Positions 44,717-55,439 of a DNA stretch of 64,000 bases are shown here, one piece after another (the first letter of the stretch is position 1; the number at the start of each line of letters is the position of its first letter). Made by a program: the position numbers and the translations under genes. Source of the DNA: Altererythrobacter ishigakiensis (lineage in GTDB: Bacteria; Pseudomonadota; Alphaproteobacteria; Sphingomonadales; Sphingomonadaceae); NCBI RefSeq assembly GCF_001663155.1, contig NZ_CP015963.1, positions 372,001 through 436,000 of the forward strand, in the 5' to 3' direction. The notes beneath the pieces were generated by a model that saw only the letters and a list, made by a program, of their open reading frames with translations, did not search any database and had not been told where the DNA came from.

Positions 44717-44907
44717 AAGACCTCCATCATGGTAGGGAAAAAATAGATCGCGATTGCTGCGAATACGATCATCAGGAATTTGCCCGGAATTGAAAACCCG
44801 CGGGTCAGATTCATGACCAGTATCGAAATTGCGGCGAGTGCAGGAAGCAGAAATGACAGAATCTTCTGCATGTCCGGCGACATCAAATCATCCAAACCAG
44901 GTATCAT
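44713..44907 (-). CDS. small membrane protein in the SUF operon
   Basis: This 64-residue protein contains two hydrophobic helices (ILSFLLPALAAISILVMNLT and KFLMIVFAAIAIYFFPTMM). It overlaps the genes on both sides by 4 bp (ATGA-type joins). No family recognised; expression is expected with sufB and sufC. Confidence 0.75.
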   Translation of the reverse strand: MIPGLDDLMSPDMQKILSFLLPALAAISILVMNLTRGFSIPGKFLMIVFAAIAIYFFPTMMEVF

Positions 44908-45445
44908 CGCTCGTCCCCTTCATAGCTGGAACGACCCGATGATTGATTGTTATTGTGTTTGTTCTGGCGCGGCGCAGAGCGCTCGAAATGCTCGCGCCGT
45001 GCCTCGCGCTTGTCGCCGATCCTCATGCGCATGCCGGCGGTAATCCGCTCAAGCACGGCATCCATATTCTCGAGGACATCCCTGGCCTTGATGCGCATCA
45101 CACGGATATTGACCGCCTCCAGACTCTTGTCGCGGCGCTTGGCTAGCGTTTCGTCCGCACCTTCCTCATCGATCATGATTGCCATGCCAAGATTGTGACA
45201 ATTGAAGTCAACGATCGCGCTGCCGACCACGGCAAAGCGCTTGAACGTATAGCGGCCCAGATCAGCCTTGGCGAAACGCGCGGCGAGCGCCTTGTGTGCC
45301 TCGGACGGGAAACGGCGCATCTCGCGCGCCTGCTCGTGCAGCGCGTCCAAACGCTTCTCCGAGATTTCCCAGCCGCGGCCCTTCTTCTTGAGATTGGGCG
45401 AGTTGTTAGTTGGTGTGTCGGACAGTTTGAGGGTCTTGCGCTCAG

Positions 45446-45449
<4 letters not shown>
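44904..45449 (-). CDS. DUF559-like endonuclease-fold protein, probably inactive
   Basis: This 181-residue protein has a DUF559/PD-(D/E)XK fold: [33 protein letters not shown], then the core [32 protein letters not shown]. In typical DUF559 proteins the acidic pair is E-x-D-G; here it reads MIDE, so the first catalytic acid is missing. The C-terminal 35 residues are Asn/Ser/Arg-rich. It sits between sufB (ATGA overlap) and two small genes, as in other sphingomonad SUF operons, but no Fe-S role is known. Confidence 0.82.
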
Positions 45450-46938
<1,489 letters not shown>

Positions 46939-46942
<4 letters not shown>

Positions 46943-47364
46943 GCCGGTTCCCTGGCCATTTCTTTTTCTGCGCGAGCAAGGCTGATTAGCGAAATCTCCG
47001 CGAGCGCGCCGCGCAAGGCATTGTTGATCATCGGCCAATGGGGTTTGACCGAACAGTTGTGGTCGACCGCGCAGTCTTGCCCTTCCACACAGGCGGTCAG
47101 TGCAATCGGCCCTTCGACTGCTTCAACGATATCTGCAACGCTGATCGCAGCGGCAGGTCGGGCCAGCTGCAAACCCCCGCCTGCGCCGCGCACTGATCGC
47201 AGCAATCCCGCGCCGGTCAGTTTGCTAACCACCTTCTGGACAGTTGGTGCAGGCAGACCGGTCTCGTTTGCCAATTCGGCAGCTGACACTCGCCCACCGC
47301 CACAATGGCGCGCAGCCGCGCTCATGATAACGACAGCATAGTCCGCAAGGTTCGATAGTCGCAT
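46939..47364 (-). CDS. Rrf2-family SUF operon regulator
   Basis: This 141-residue winged-helix repressor is of the IscR/SufR kind. It starts [20 protein letters not shown]; the recognition region is [30 protein letters not shown]. Three cysteines ([13 protein letters not shown]) could ligate an Fe-S cluster, making it a sensor of cluster status. It is first in the SUF operon, overlapping sufB by 4 bp, and probably controls its own promoter. The start at 47364 is preferred over 47433, since the extra N-terminal residues lack homology-like character. Confidence 0.93.
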
Positions 47365-47404
47365 AGGGCCTTTACATAAATTGGACTGATTCGTTCCGAT
47401 TTGC

Positions 47405-47433
47405 GAGATAGGCGCGGAATTGCTTGGATTCAA
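47405..47433 (-). promoter_or_regulatory. likely promoter of the SUF operon
   Basis: On the minus strand TTGAAT (47428-47433) and TATCTC (47405-47410) are 17 bp apart, 41 nt before the regulator ATG. The short leader after the predicted start has room for an Rrf2 site, but I see no perfect palindrome. Confidence 0.45.
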
Positions 47434-47541
47434 CGCGAAACACCTTGTTGCGAGTCGTTAGCGATTATCCTCGGGTCAGCCAGTTTGCCTGATCAGAATA
47501 ATCAAGCTCTGAAAACCACCCGTAAGGATCCTCTCTGCCAG

Positions 47542-48483
47542 CTATTTGCTCCTTAGTCGGTCAGTAGGGCCAATAGGGTCAATCTCACGAAAATTCCTGA
47601 GGTCAAGCATCTCAGTCAAATAGGGGGAATCATCATCGGTCAGCCGCGACGGTGTTCGGCCAGCAAATAAACGAATCTCACGGATCATATGCGATTGGTC
47701 GTAAAAGGCTTCTCCCAGCTTCGCCTCGTACTCTGGCGCAAGTGTCGGCAAAGACAGCAATCCAGCCGCCCTAAGCGCGCGATATTTTCTTGCCAGCGCT
47801 TGCGGTGGCAGCCCGAAATAGCGTTCTATCAGGCGCTGCGCCTGCCTCTCCGAATATGAAATCTCGGCATGGAGGTCTTCGAGCGCGGGGTTGAGGTCCC
47901 CGCTTAGCCATTGAATGACAGCATGGATCAGTTTGGCGTGCCGTGGCTTGACCGGATTCAAATTGGCCTCGATGAAGCTGCACAAGGCTTCAGCGCAATC
48001 GGTGCCGCTCTTTGTGCCGTTAAGATAGGCATCGCACAATGATATGCCCACCTCCTCAACCTCTGGTCCCAGCCAATCTGCGGCGCGATAAAGCCTGTTT
48101 CCATGTTCGCCCGCATCCATACCGGTGAAGGCGGCCCACCCAAGTGGCGTCATGACAGCGCCAATTGCATGGAATGGTCCTCGCACCTCGAAAGGTGCGG
48201 CCACGGAGAACGGCGTCAACAAGTTAACCTGATTGCTGGGATCTACGCGACCGTCACGAAATCGCATCTCGCCCTCGCCATATGGAAAAATCACTAAGTG
48301 GCCGATCGCGGCGGGCTGGATATCGTGAATTTTCTTCTCGTCGCAACGGTAATGATAGAGCGTCGTGATATAGGCGCTCAGCGCAACCGGCACTGGTAGA
48401 TACTCGAGCTCGAAGTGGCGGGCCGGAGTTAGCTCAAATTTCTCTCCACTCACTCCGGACTGGGCGTCGGTCCGCTTGTCCAT
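47542..48483 (-). CDS. AraC-family transcriptional regulator
   Basis: This 313-residue protein has an N-terminal beta-rich sensor domain of the DUF6597 kind (SAYITTLYHYRC, IQPAAIGHLVIFPYGEGEMRF, PFHAIGAVMTPLGWAAFTG). The C-terminal AraC HTH region reads YSERQAQRLIERYFGLPPQALARKYRALRA, then AFYDQSHMIREIRLFAGRTPSRL. The ATG at 48483 is preferred to 48525. It stands alone; its target and ligand are unknown. A minus-strand terminator lies 46 bp upstream of its start, isolating it from the next transcript. Confidence 0.9.
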   Translation of the reverse strand: MDKRTDAQSGVSGEKFELTPARHFELEYLPVPVALSAYITTLYHYRCDEKKIHDIQPAAIGHLVIFPYGEGEMRFRDGRVDPSNQVNLLTPFSVAAPFEVRGPFHAIGAVMTPLGWAAFTGMDAGEHGNRLYRAADWLGPEVEEVGISLCDAYLNGTKSGTDCAEALCSFIEANLNPVKPRHAKLIHAVIQWLSGDLNPALEDLHAEISYSERQAQRLIERYFGLPPQALARKYRALRAAGLLSLPTLAPEYEAKLGEAFYDQSHMIREIRLFAGRTPSRLTDDDSPYLTEMLDLRNFREIDPIGPTDRLRSK

Positions 48484-48528
48484 GTCTGTTTTACGACTCC
48501 CCCGAGGCGCTTCTTGTGGCACCAAATG

Positions 48529-48560
48529 AAAAAAAGGCGGCCCCTGTTAAGGGACCGCCC
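48529..48560 (-). terminator. minus-strand intrinsic terminator of a short transcript
   Basis: On the minus strand GGCGGTCCC-TTAACA-GGGGCCGCC forms a 9-bp stem, including one G-U pair that forms only in this orientation, followed by seven T. It therefore terminates leftward RNA arising in the 48560-48770 interval. Confidence 0.8.
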
Positions 48561-48637
48561 TAGAAGTTGAGGAACTCTTCGCATCGCTGCTCCGAGCCCT
48601 TCGGGTCGCAGATCCCTACTAGCCGAATCATTACCAT
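48560..48637 (-). CDS. candidate small protein gene or sRNA body
   Basis: This is a short reading frame of 25 codons (24 if begun at the second Met), ending in GSEQRCEEFLNF, with the stop directly at the start of an intrinsic terminator. Codons in the second half end almost entirely in G or C (TGC GAC CCG AAG GGC TCG GAG CAG), as in real genes of this genome. No good ribosome-binding site is visible. The alternative is a non-coding RNA of about 150-200 nt that ends at the same terminator. It is divergent from pyrD. Confidence 0.45.
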   Translation of the reverse strand: MVMIRLVGICDPKGSEQRCEEFLNF

Positions 48638-48772
48638 TCGAATTGTATGCAAACGACAAGGATTCAGTTTGGCGCTCTTTTCTCTTATTATCTGTTTGAG
48701 ATTATTAACTAAGCGCGTCAAGTGATCCTTGATGCTCGACACCGGTGGCGCGCATTGCCATAGGCTGGACCA

Positions 48773-49813
48773 ATGTTATTCCAACTCGTGCGTCCAGCGA
48801 TTTTTGCACTCGACTCAGAATCCGGTCACAGATTGGCTCTGGACGGCTTGAAGCTGCTTCCCAGACGTGCACCGCCACCCGGCGGTCCACTCGTCATCGA
48901 AGTTGCAGGCGTCGCTTTCCCCAATCCTATCGGCGTAGCCGCCGGTTTTGACAAGGATGCCGAAGTACCAGATGCTTTATTGGGTCTGGGGTTTGGCTTT
49001 ACAGAAGTAGGGTCGATCACCCCTCTCCCGCAATCAGGCAACCCGAAGCCACGCCTGTTCCGTCTGATCGAGGACCGGGCGGTTATCAACCGCATGGGAT
49101 TTAATAATGGCGGCGCGAATGCGGCACTTGAGAGACTGGAGAAACGTGCAGGTCGGCCGGGAATTGTCGGAATCAACATAGGCGCGAACAAAGATTCGCC
49201 GGATCGTATCGCTGACTACGCCGTGATGACCAGAAAGATGGCGCCCCACGCCAGCTATCTTGCAGTCAATATCTCCAGCCCCAACACCCCTGGCCTTCGC
49301 GCCCTGCAGGACGAAACCGCTCTGACAGAGTTGCTCGATGCGGTGGTCGAGGCTCGCGCCGAAGTGGCCTTGGATGCACCGCCGCCGATCTTCCTAAAGG
49401 TCGCGCCTGATCTTGAACCCGCCGATATCGACGCGATCGCGCGGATCGCGGTGGACAAGGGACTGGGTGCCCTGATCGTCTCTAACACTACGATCTCCAG
49501 GCCGTCGCTTCGCTCACGCCATGCAGATGAAGCGGGTGGTCTGTCTGGCGCCCCATTGAAGCCACTCGCGACGCAGCGAATACGCGACTTCCGCAAGGCC
49601 ACAGGCGGCCAAATGCCGCTCATCGGCGTGGGTGGGATTTCATCAGCAGAAGACGCATGGGAACGGATCAGAGCCGGTGCCAGTCTGGTCCAACTCTATA
49701 GCGCGATGGTCTATGAAGGGCCCGGGCTGGGCAGACGAATTGTTCGCGGGCTTGAGAAGATAATAAAGCGAGAAGGCTTTAAGAGCGTTGCGGAAGCAGT
49801 CGGAAGCGAATAG
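48773..49813 (+). CDS. pyrD: dihydroorotate dehydrogenase (quinone), class 2
   Basis: This 346-residue membrane-associated FMN enzyme of pyrimidine synthesis oxidises dihydroorotate with quinone. It has an N-terminal hydrophobic helix region (LFQLVRPAIFALDSESGH), then NPIGVAAGFDKDAEV, RMGFNNGGANAALERL, AVNISSPNTPGLRALQ, LIVSNTTISRP and IGVGGISSAEDAWERIRAGASLVQLYSAMVYEGP. The catalytic Ser of class 2 (ISSPNTPG) is present. Length is typical. Confidence 0.97.
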   Translation: MLFQLVRPAIFALDSESGHRLALDGLKLLPRRAPPPGGPLVIEVAGVAFPNPIGVAAGFDKDAEVPDALLGLGFGFTEVGSITPLPQSGNPKPRLFRLIEDRAVINRMGFNNGGANAALERLEKRAGRPGIVGINIGANKDSPDRIADYAVMTRKMAPHASYLAVNISSPNTPGLRALQDETALTELLDAVVEARAEVALDAPPPIFLKVAPDLEPADIDAIARIAVDKGLGALIVSNTTISRPSLRSRHADEAGGLSGAPLKPLATQRIRDFRKATGGQMPLIGVGGISSAEDAWERIRAGASLVQLYSAMVYEGPGLGRRIVRGLEKIIKREGFKSVAEAVGSE

Positions 49814-49823
49814 CCCTCCGCCC

Positions 49824-51560
49824 ATGACACTCAAGAAATTGACAGCACTGTTCGTTCTACCGCTGGTGAGCGCCTGTGTAGGCTATGGCTCGGGCACTCA
49901 CGGGTCTCCATTGGAAATGACCTTCGCTCAAGAAGAAGTCTTGGACGAAGGCGCAGTAAGCGCCGCCGATCCTCGCGCTCAGGCAGCTGGTGAAGAGATT
50001 CTAGCAAAGGGCGGTAGTGCAACAGACGCCGCCATCGCTGTGATGCTGGCGCTGACTGTGGTCGAGCCGCAAAGCTCCGGAATTGGGGGGGGGGGATTTC
50101 TCATCCGCGGTACTGCCGATGGCAATGTCATATCCTATGACGGCCGCGAAACCGCACCCTCCGGCGCGACACCCGAATGGTTTCTCAATGAAGACGGCTC
50201 GATGCCCGGCTTCCGGGAGTCTGTGGAAAGCGGGCTGAGCGTTGGTGTGCCCGGAAATATCCGCATGGCTGCCCTAGCGCATGAACGCCACGGCAGGCTT
50301 GCCTGGGCTGATCTGTTTGGACCCGCCATCAAGCTGGCGCGCGACGGCTTCGGCATGAACCAACGCATGCACAACGCGCTGGCGCGCCGACCCGAATTTG
50401 TCGGCAGAACGAAGGCGGCACAGCAGCTATACTTCGATGGAGAAGGCAAAGTTCTGCCGGCCGGATCGTGGATCCGCAATGAGGCTCAAGCGCAAGCATT
50501 CGAAGCGATTGCAAAGGCAGGGCCCGATGCATTCTATACGGGTGAATTGGCCGCTCAGATTGTTTCCGTCACTCGCGCTGATACCCCGCGCGATGGCGCA
50601 ATGACGGCCCAGGATCTTGCCGGCTATAAACCTAAAGTGCGCGATGCAGTATGCGGAAACTATCGTAGCTATCGTATTTGCAGCATGGGTCCGCCCAGCT
50701 CTGGCGGGGTCGCTGTTATCCAGATGCTGGGTCAGCTTGAGCGGTTCGACCTCACCGCGCTTGGCGCGAACAATCCGCTTACATGGCACCTGTTCCTCGA
50801 ATCTCAGCGGCTCGCTTATGCAGACCGTGAAATCTACATGGCAGATTCAGACTTCGTTCCTGTTCCGGTCGCCGGGCTGATCGACCCTGACTATATCGCG
50901 ATGCGCAGTCAATTGATCGACCCTGATGCGCGACAAGAGGAGGTTGCGCCCGGCACACCTGATGGCGTCACCGTGGCATGGGCCGACGGCAATGAGCCCG
51001 AAGAACATGGCACATCGCATTTCTCGGTCGTCGATGCAGCGGGCAATATGGCCAGCTACACCTCGACTATCGAAAGCGCGTTCGGCTCGGGACTCATGGC
51101 GCATGGTTTCTTTCTCAACAACGAGTTGACCGATTTCAGCCGCGCGCCGGAAGTTAATGGCAAACCAGTGGCGAACCGGGTCGAAGGCGGCAAACGCCCG
51201 CGCAGCTCTATGTCACCCACAATCGTGTGGGACCCCGATGGCAAACCCTTCATGATTGTGGGTGCGGCCGGAGGGCCCACAATCCCGGTTTCAACGACGC
51301 GCGCGATTATCGGTGCAATCGATTTCGGGCTCAGTGCCGAAGAAGCGTTGGCTCTGCCTTTCGTTATGTCATTCAGAGGGGCCACAATGGTCGAAGAGGG
51401 GACCTGGTTGGATGAGGAGATCGATCTCTTAGGTCCATTGGGGTATAGGCAGATCATCCGGCGTGAGGCGCCGATCAAGGTCAATGCCATCCTGCGCGAA
51501 GATGGCGTCTGGGTTAGTGCGCGCGATCCGCGCATCGAGACGCTGCTTGAAGTTCCCTAG
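49824..51560 (+). CDS. ggt: gamma-glutamyltransferase (lipoprotein-type signal)
   Basis: This 578-residue Ntn hydrolase precursor cleaves glutathione and other gamma-glutamyl compounds in the periplasm. The signal peptide ends at a lipobox (LPLVSACVGYG). Large-subunit motifs are ATDAAIAVMLALTVVEPQSSGIGGGGF and YDGRETAP. The self-cleavage nucleophile is T397 in HGTSHFSVVD, followed by STIESAFGSG and RSSMSPTIV. The GIGGGGF motif is encoded by an uninterrupted run of 11 G (50085-50095), a possible slippage site. The start overlaps no gene; ATG 49824 is preferred over 49788. Confidence 0.94.
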   Translation: MTLKKLTALFVLPLVSACVGYGSGTHGSPLEMTFAQEEVLDEGAVSAADPRAQAAGEEILAKGGSATDAAIAVMLALTVVEPQSSGIGGGGFLIRGTADGNVISYDGRETAPSGATPEWFLNEDGSMPGFRESVESGLSVGVPGNIRMAALAHERHGRLAWADLFGPAIKLARDGFGMNQRMHNALARRPEFVGRTKAAQQLYFDGEGKVLPAGSWIRNEAQAQAFEAIAKAGPDAFYTGELAAQIVSVTRADTPRDGAMTAQDLAGYKPKVRDAVCGNYRSYRICSMGPPSSGGVAVIQMLGQLERFDLTALGANNPLTWHLFLESQRLAYADREIYMADSDFVPVPVAGLIDPDYIAMRSQLIDPDARQEEVAPGTPDGVTVAWADGNEPEEHGTSHFSVVDAAGNMASYTSTIESAFGSGLMAHGFFLNNELTDFSRAPEVNGKPVANRVEGGKRPRSSMSPTIVWDPDGKPFMIVGAAGGPTIPVSTTRAIIGAIDFGLSAEEALALPFVMSFRGATMVEEGTWLDEEIDLLGPLGYRQIIRREAPIKVNAILREDGVWVSARDPRIETLLEVP

Positions 51561-51654
51561 CGTCAAGTAGACTTGCCGCCTGATTTTCCGGGCATTAAAG
51601 CACAGCAAAAGACTATAAGGGGCGATCACCCGTCCCGGGAGCAGGAGCAAATCC

Positions 51655-53448
51655 GTGGCGCTGGCCGATATCGATAATGCGAACAATCTCGTTGAACTAT
51701 TTCTGTCGCGCGCCGATCAGAAGGGCAGCGCGCCCTTTCTGGCTGCAAAGCAGAACGGTGAATGGGTTACGCGATCATGGCAGGAAACAGCCGATCAGAT
51801 CTGCTTGATTGCCGAAAATCTACGCAAGCTTGGGCTGAAGCGCGGCGATCGGGTTTGCATCGTCAGTGAAAACCGGCCTGAATGGTGCATCGCGGATATC
51901 GCGATCATGGCCGCCGGCTGCGTGTCAGTCCCGACCTATATAACCAACACTGCGCGCGATCACGCGCATATTCTCGACAATTCCGGCGCGCGCGCGGTGT
52001 TTGTTTCCAATGAGAAGCTTCTCGGGCCGCTGCATAATGCGATCCAGTCCACCGGACTCATCGAGCACGTCATTGGCTTCGAGGATTTGCACCGCCATCA
52101 GTCAGGCAGCTTTGACTATCATGGCTGGGATCAGATAACGGCGGGCGATGCACGCGCCGCACGCAAGGCAGTCGACGAGAGGATGGCGGGCATCGGCCGC
52201 GATCAGACAGCTTGCATTATCTACACCAGCGGCACCGGTGGCGCGCCACGCGGCGTATTGCAGCATCACGGAGCCATTCTTTGCAACGTGGCGGGCGCCG
52301 CCGAAATCTTGATTGATGACTTCGGCATTCAGGACGAACGCTTCTTGAGCTTCCTCCCCGCAAGCCACGCCTATGAACACACAGGGGGCCAATTCCTGCC
52401 CATCGGCGTAGGAGCGGAAATCTACTATTCAGAAGGGCTAGAGAAGCTCGCCAGCAATATCGAGGAAACCCGCCCAACCATCATGGTGGTCGTGCCGCGC
52501 CTGTTCGAAGTGTTACGCACGCGTATCATGAAGACGGTCGAGAAACAGGGCAAACTCGCCAACTATCTGATGGATAAGGCCCTTATGATGAGCGAGACAG
52601 GGCGCAGGCGCAAACGTGACAAACCAATGGATTTCGTAATCGAGAAAACATTGCGCCCCAAAATCCGCGCACGCTTTGGTGGCCGGATAAAGGCCATGGT
52701 ATCTGGTGGCGCGCCGCTCAATCCAGATGTTGGCAATTTCTTCGAAGCGATGGGACTCACCATGCTGCAGGGGTACGGCCAGACAGAAGCCGGGCCGGTG
52801 ATAAGCTGCAATCGCCCCAAAACCGGGCTCAAGATGGACACCGTCGGCCCCCCCATGCGCGGTGTGGAAGTCAAGATCGCCGACGACGGCGAAATCCTGG
52901 TGCGCGGCGAGCTGGTGATGAAGGGATATTGGCGCAACGAGGCAGAAACTGCGCGTACCATCAAGGACGGTTGGCTGCATACGGGTGATATCGGCCATCT
53001 CGATGAAGCGGGTCGGATCGTAATTACTGACCGCAAGAAGGACATGATCGTCAATGACAAGGGTGACAATGTCGCGCCTCAGAAGATTGAAGGCATGCTG
53101 ACATTGCAGCCAGAAATTGCGCAAGCGATGGTGAGCGGCGACAAGCGGCCCTATGTCGTTGGCCTGATCGTGCCTGACCCCGAATGGGCGGTTGAATGGT
53201 GCAAAGCCAATGACGAGAAATTCGATATGAAGGCGCTGCAGGGTTTGCCCGCGTTCAAATCGGCGGTGCGCGCCGCTGTCGACCGCGTGAACAAGGACTT
53301 GTCGGTAATCGAGAAGGTACGCCAATTCGCCTTTGCGGATGAAGGCTTCACCATTGAGAACGAAGAGATGACGCCGAGCATGAAAATCCGCCGTCACAAG
53401 ATTCGCGATCGCTATCAGGAGCGGATCGACGGGCTGTATCGGAGTTGA
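51655..53448 (+). CDS. AMP-dependent long-chain acyl-CoA synthetase family protein
   Basis: This 597-residue adenylate-forming enzyme activates a carboxylic acid to its CoA thioester. The P-loop-like A3 motif is YTSGTGGAPRGV, and A5 is GYGQTEAGPVIS. The A7 core is GWLHTGDIGHLDEAGRIVITDRKKD, with the catalytic A10-region lysine expected in MTPSMKIRRHKI. It is closest to FACL/long-chain fatty acid ligases (FadD15/AAE type). It starts at GTG 51655 with a GGGAGCAGGAG ribosome-binding site. Single-gene unit; substrate not fixed. Confidence 0.92.
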   Translation: MALADIDNANNLVELFLSRADQKGSAPFLAAKQNGEWVTRSWQETADQICLIAENLRKLGLKRGDRVCIVSENRPEWCIADIAIMAAGCVSVPTYITNTARDHAHILDNSGARAVFVSNEKLLGPLHNAIQSTGLIEHVIGFEDLHRHQSGSFDYHGWDQITAGDARAARKAVDERMAGIGRDQTACIIYTSGTGGAPRGVLQHHGAILCNVAGAAEILIDDFGIQDERFLSFLPASHAYEHTGGQFLPIGVGAEIYYSEGLEKLASNIEETRPTIMVVVPRLFEVLRTRIMKTVEKQGKLANYLMDKALMMSETGRRRKRDKPMDFVIEKTLRPKIRARFGGRIKAMVSGGAPLNPDVGNFFEAMGLTMLQGYGQTEAGPVISCNRPKTGLKMDTVGPPMRGVEVKIADDGEILVRGELVMKGYWRNEAETARTIKDGWLHTGDIGHLDEAGRIVITDRKKDMIVNDKGDNVAPQKIEGMLTLQPEIAQAMVSGDKRPYVVGLIVPDPEWAVEWCKANDEKFDMKALQGLPAFKSAVRAAVDRVNKDLSVIEKVRQFAFADEGFTIENEEMTPSMKIRRHKIRDRYQERIDGLYRS

Positions 53449-53488
53449 CAGCTAGCGTTTGATTTTGGGTCGTTAGCAGACCTTCATC

Positions 53489-54019
53489 TCAAGCCGCTTC
53501 GGCAGCGTCGATGTATTCCGGATAGAAAGCAGGCTCACGGTCTGACCAGCCGGGCGCGGTCGCAGCGGCTTCGCTCAACGACTGGAGCAATTGCTTGCGC
53601 GCTTCCGGCTTAATTTGCGGCAAAGCCGACGCGGCGCAGAATGCGCTGGGCAACCACGGGCGCACATCAGCACCCAGAAGTCGCTCATACAAAAAACGAA
53701 AGGCCGAGAAACAGCTGATTTTATCTTGCGACAAATCAAAGGCCGCCACGCGCACCAATTTGCCAATAAATGCTTCAATACCTTGTATCGTCGCGTCGTG
53801 CGGGATGGTCTCCCGCAGTGTCTTCAATTCCTGATAAGCAACATATTGGCTGCGGATCGCGGCGTTCTCGCCCTCGTTGCGCGCCCACAGCTTGAACGCA
53901 TCCTGACGGCCGAGCCCGATATCGAGGCTACGCTTGATATAGCGTTGTTCCGCCGCAGAGAAGTTCGCGAATTCGCGCATCTCGTTGATGGTCATCGATG
54001 CAGTGCCGGTAACGGCCAT
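53489..54019 (-). CDS. hypothetical protein
   Basis: This 176-residue soluble helical protein is of unknown family. It has an N-terminal MTINEMREFANFSAAEQRYIKRSLDIGLGRQDAFKLW region, a central FIGKLVRVAAFDLSQDKISC, and a Pro/Glu-rich tail. No signal peptide or catalytic motif. It lies between two convergent or unrelated genes; conserved-looking but unassigned. Confidence 0.68.
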   Translation of the reverse strand: MAVTGTASMTINEMREFANFSAAEQRYIKRSLDIGLGRQDAFKLWARNEGENAAIRSQYVAYQELKTLRETIPHDATIQGIEAFIGKLVRVAAFDLSQDKISCFSAFRFLYERLLGADVRPWLPSAFCAASALPQIKPEARKQLLQSLSEAAATAPGWSDREPAFYPEYIDAAEAA

Positions 54020-54121
54020 GGGTCTTGCTCCTCAATTGCAAGGAGCAGTTTCGCCCAGTGTGGTTAATTATCGGTAACCATGAATGGATTAATCGCGCTG
54101 AGAACCATGGGAGGACTCAGC

Positions 54122-54421
54122 CTATCCCTGAATCACGTCCGACCACTCAGGGTGGCGATCGGATTGCGCCTTCAGGAATGGACACAAAGGAATGATCTTT
54201 ATCCCATTCTCTCTCGCATAGCCCACCACATGTGCCGCTAGAGCTTTGCCGACGCCTCGCCCGGCCATGCTGTCCGGTACACCGGTGTGATCGACAATGA
54301 TCAACTTCTCGTTCGCGCGCGAAAATGTCATTTCGGCTTCATCAGATATTCTGGGCAGGCGCGCAACAAAACGGCCTTTGCTGCCCTGATCTTCAAAAGC
54401 AAATGTGATCGCCTCATTCAT
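54122..54421 (-). CDS. small GNAT-like N-acetyltransferase (YjdJ type)
   Basis: This 99-residue protein is of the short acetyltransferase family. The acetyl-CoA-binding loop is GRGVGKALAAHVVGYARENGIKIIPLCPFLKAQSDRHPEW, typical of the YjdJ/Acetyltransf_CG group, which is much shorter than ordinary GNATs. Substrate unknown. The start at 54421 follows the thiSG stop by 10 bp, so it probably lies on the same transcript. Confidence 0.85.
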   Translation of the reverse strand: MNEAITFAFEDQGSKGRFVARLPRISDEAEMTFSRANEKLIIVDHTGVPDSMAGRGVGKALAAHVVGYARENGIKIIPLCPFLKAQSDRHPEWSDVIQG

Positions 54422-54431
54422 GACTGCTTCC

Positions 54432-55418
54432 CTAGATAAGCCCGGCGAGCGGGCTTGATGGATCGGCATACATGCGGCGGCCCATTCGGCCAGCCAGATA
54501 GGCTTCACGGCCGGCCTCAACGCTGAGCTTCATCGCACGCGCCATGCGGATCGGGTCCTTCGCTTCAGCAATGGCTGTGTTCATCAAGATGCCATCACAG
54601 CCTAGCTCCATGCCGACTGCCGCGTCACTGGCGGTACCAACCCCCGCATCGACCAGCACGGGCACACTCGCGCCTTCGACAATCAGGCGGATCGTTACCT
54701 GGTTTTGGATGCCAAGCCCTGAGCCGATTGGCGCGCCTAACGGCATAACCGCGACGGCGCCCGCATCTTCCAATTGTTTCGCAGCGATCGGATCATCGAC
54801 GCAGTAAACCATCGGCAGAAAGCCCTCTTTGGCGAGCACTTCGGTCGCCTCGAGGGTTTCCTTCATATTGGGATAGAGCGTGCGCGCCTCGCCCAGTACC
54901 TCCAGCTTGACCAGATCCCAGCCGCCCGCTTCGCGCGCCAGGCGCAAGGTGCGGATCGCGTCGTCTGCGGTGAAGCATCCCGCAGTATTGGGCAGATAGG
55001 TGATCTTCTTGGGATCGATATAGTCGGTCAGCATCGGCGCATTGGGATCGCTGACATTCACGCGCCGCACGGCTACTGTGACGATCTCTGCACCTGCAGC
55101 TTCTACTGCTGCCGCATTCTGCTCAAAATCCTTATACTTACCGGTTCCGACAATCAGGCGCGAATTGAAAGTGCGCCCGGCCACTGTCCAGCTATCACTT
55201 GCTCCTTCAGCGCCGCCGCCGACAAAGTGAACAATTTCCAGGACATCACCGTTTGCAAGAGGCGCTGCCTCCAGGGTCGAGCGGGGGGCGATCTCGCGAT
55301 TGCGTTCTACCGCCACCTTGGCCGGGTCAAGTTCCAGCTCGCGCACCAGTTGCGCGATCGTTTGGGCATTGGTCTGACGGGTATCGCCGTTAAGGGTGAT
55401 TGTCTTTAAGTCGCTCAT
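54432..55418 (-). CDS. thiG: ThiS-ThiG fusion: sulfur carrier and thiazole synthase
   Basis: This 328-residue fusion for thiamine thiazole formation joins ThiS (residues 1-68, ending HFVGGG, where free ThiS would end GG) to ThiG. The ThiG part has [15 protein letters not shown], Schiff-base-type [38 protein letters not shown] and [17 protein letters not shown]. Since sulfur is delivered on the free ThiS C-terminus in the usual pathway, an internal ThiS must be handled differently or be cleaved. No thiO, thiE, thiF or TPP riboswitch is visible beside it. Confidence 0.93.
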   Translation of the reverse strand: MSDLKTITLNGDTRQTNAQTIAQLVRELELDPAKVAVERNREIAPRSTLEAAPLANGDVLEIVHFVGGGAEGASDSWTVAGRTFNSRLIVGTGKYKDFEQNAAAVEAAGAEIVTVAVRRVNVSDPNAPMLTDYIDPKKITYLPNTAGCFTADDAIRTLRLAREAGGWDLVKLEVLGEARTLYPNMKETLEATEVLAKEGFLPMVYCVDDPIAAKQLEDAGAVAVMPLGAPIGSGLGIQNQVTIRLIVEGASVPVLVDAGVGTASDAAVGMELGCDGILMNTAIAEAKDPIRMARAMKLSVEAGREAYLAGRMGRRMYADPSSPLAGLI

Positions 55419-55439
55419 ATCAGCGCGACATAGGCAAGA

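Noticed and set aside
52513..53397. 294-codon minus-strand frame opposite the acyl-CoA ligase gene
   Set aside because: It lies entirely within a well-recognised gene in antisense, with a His/Arg-rich composition typical of a GC-rich shadow frame.
55419..55439. TPP riboswitch before thiSG
   Set aside because: Only 21 bp separate thiSG from the upstream stop codon and no thi-box sequence is present.
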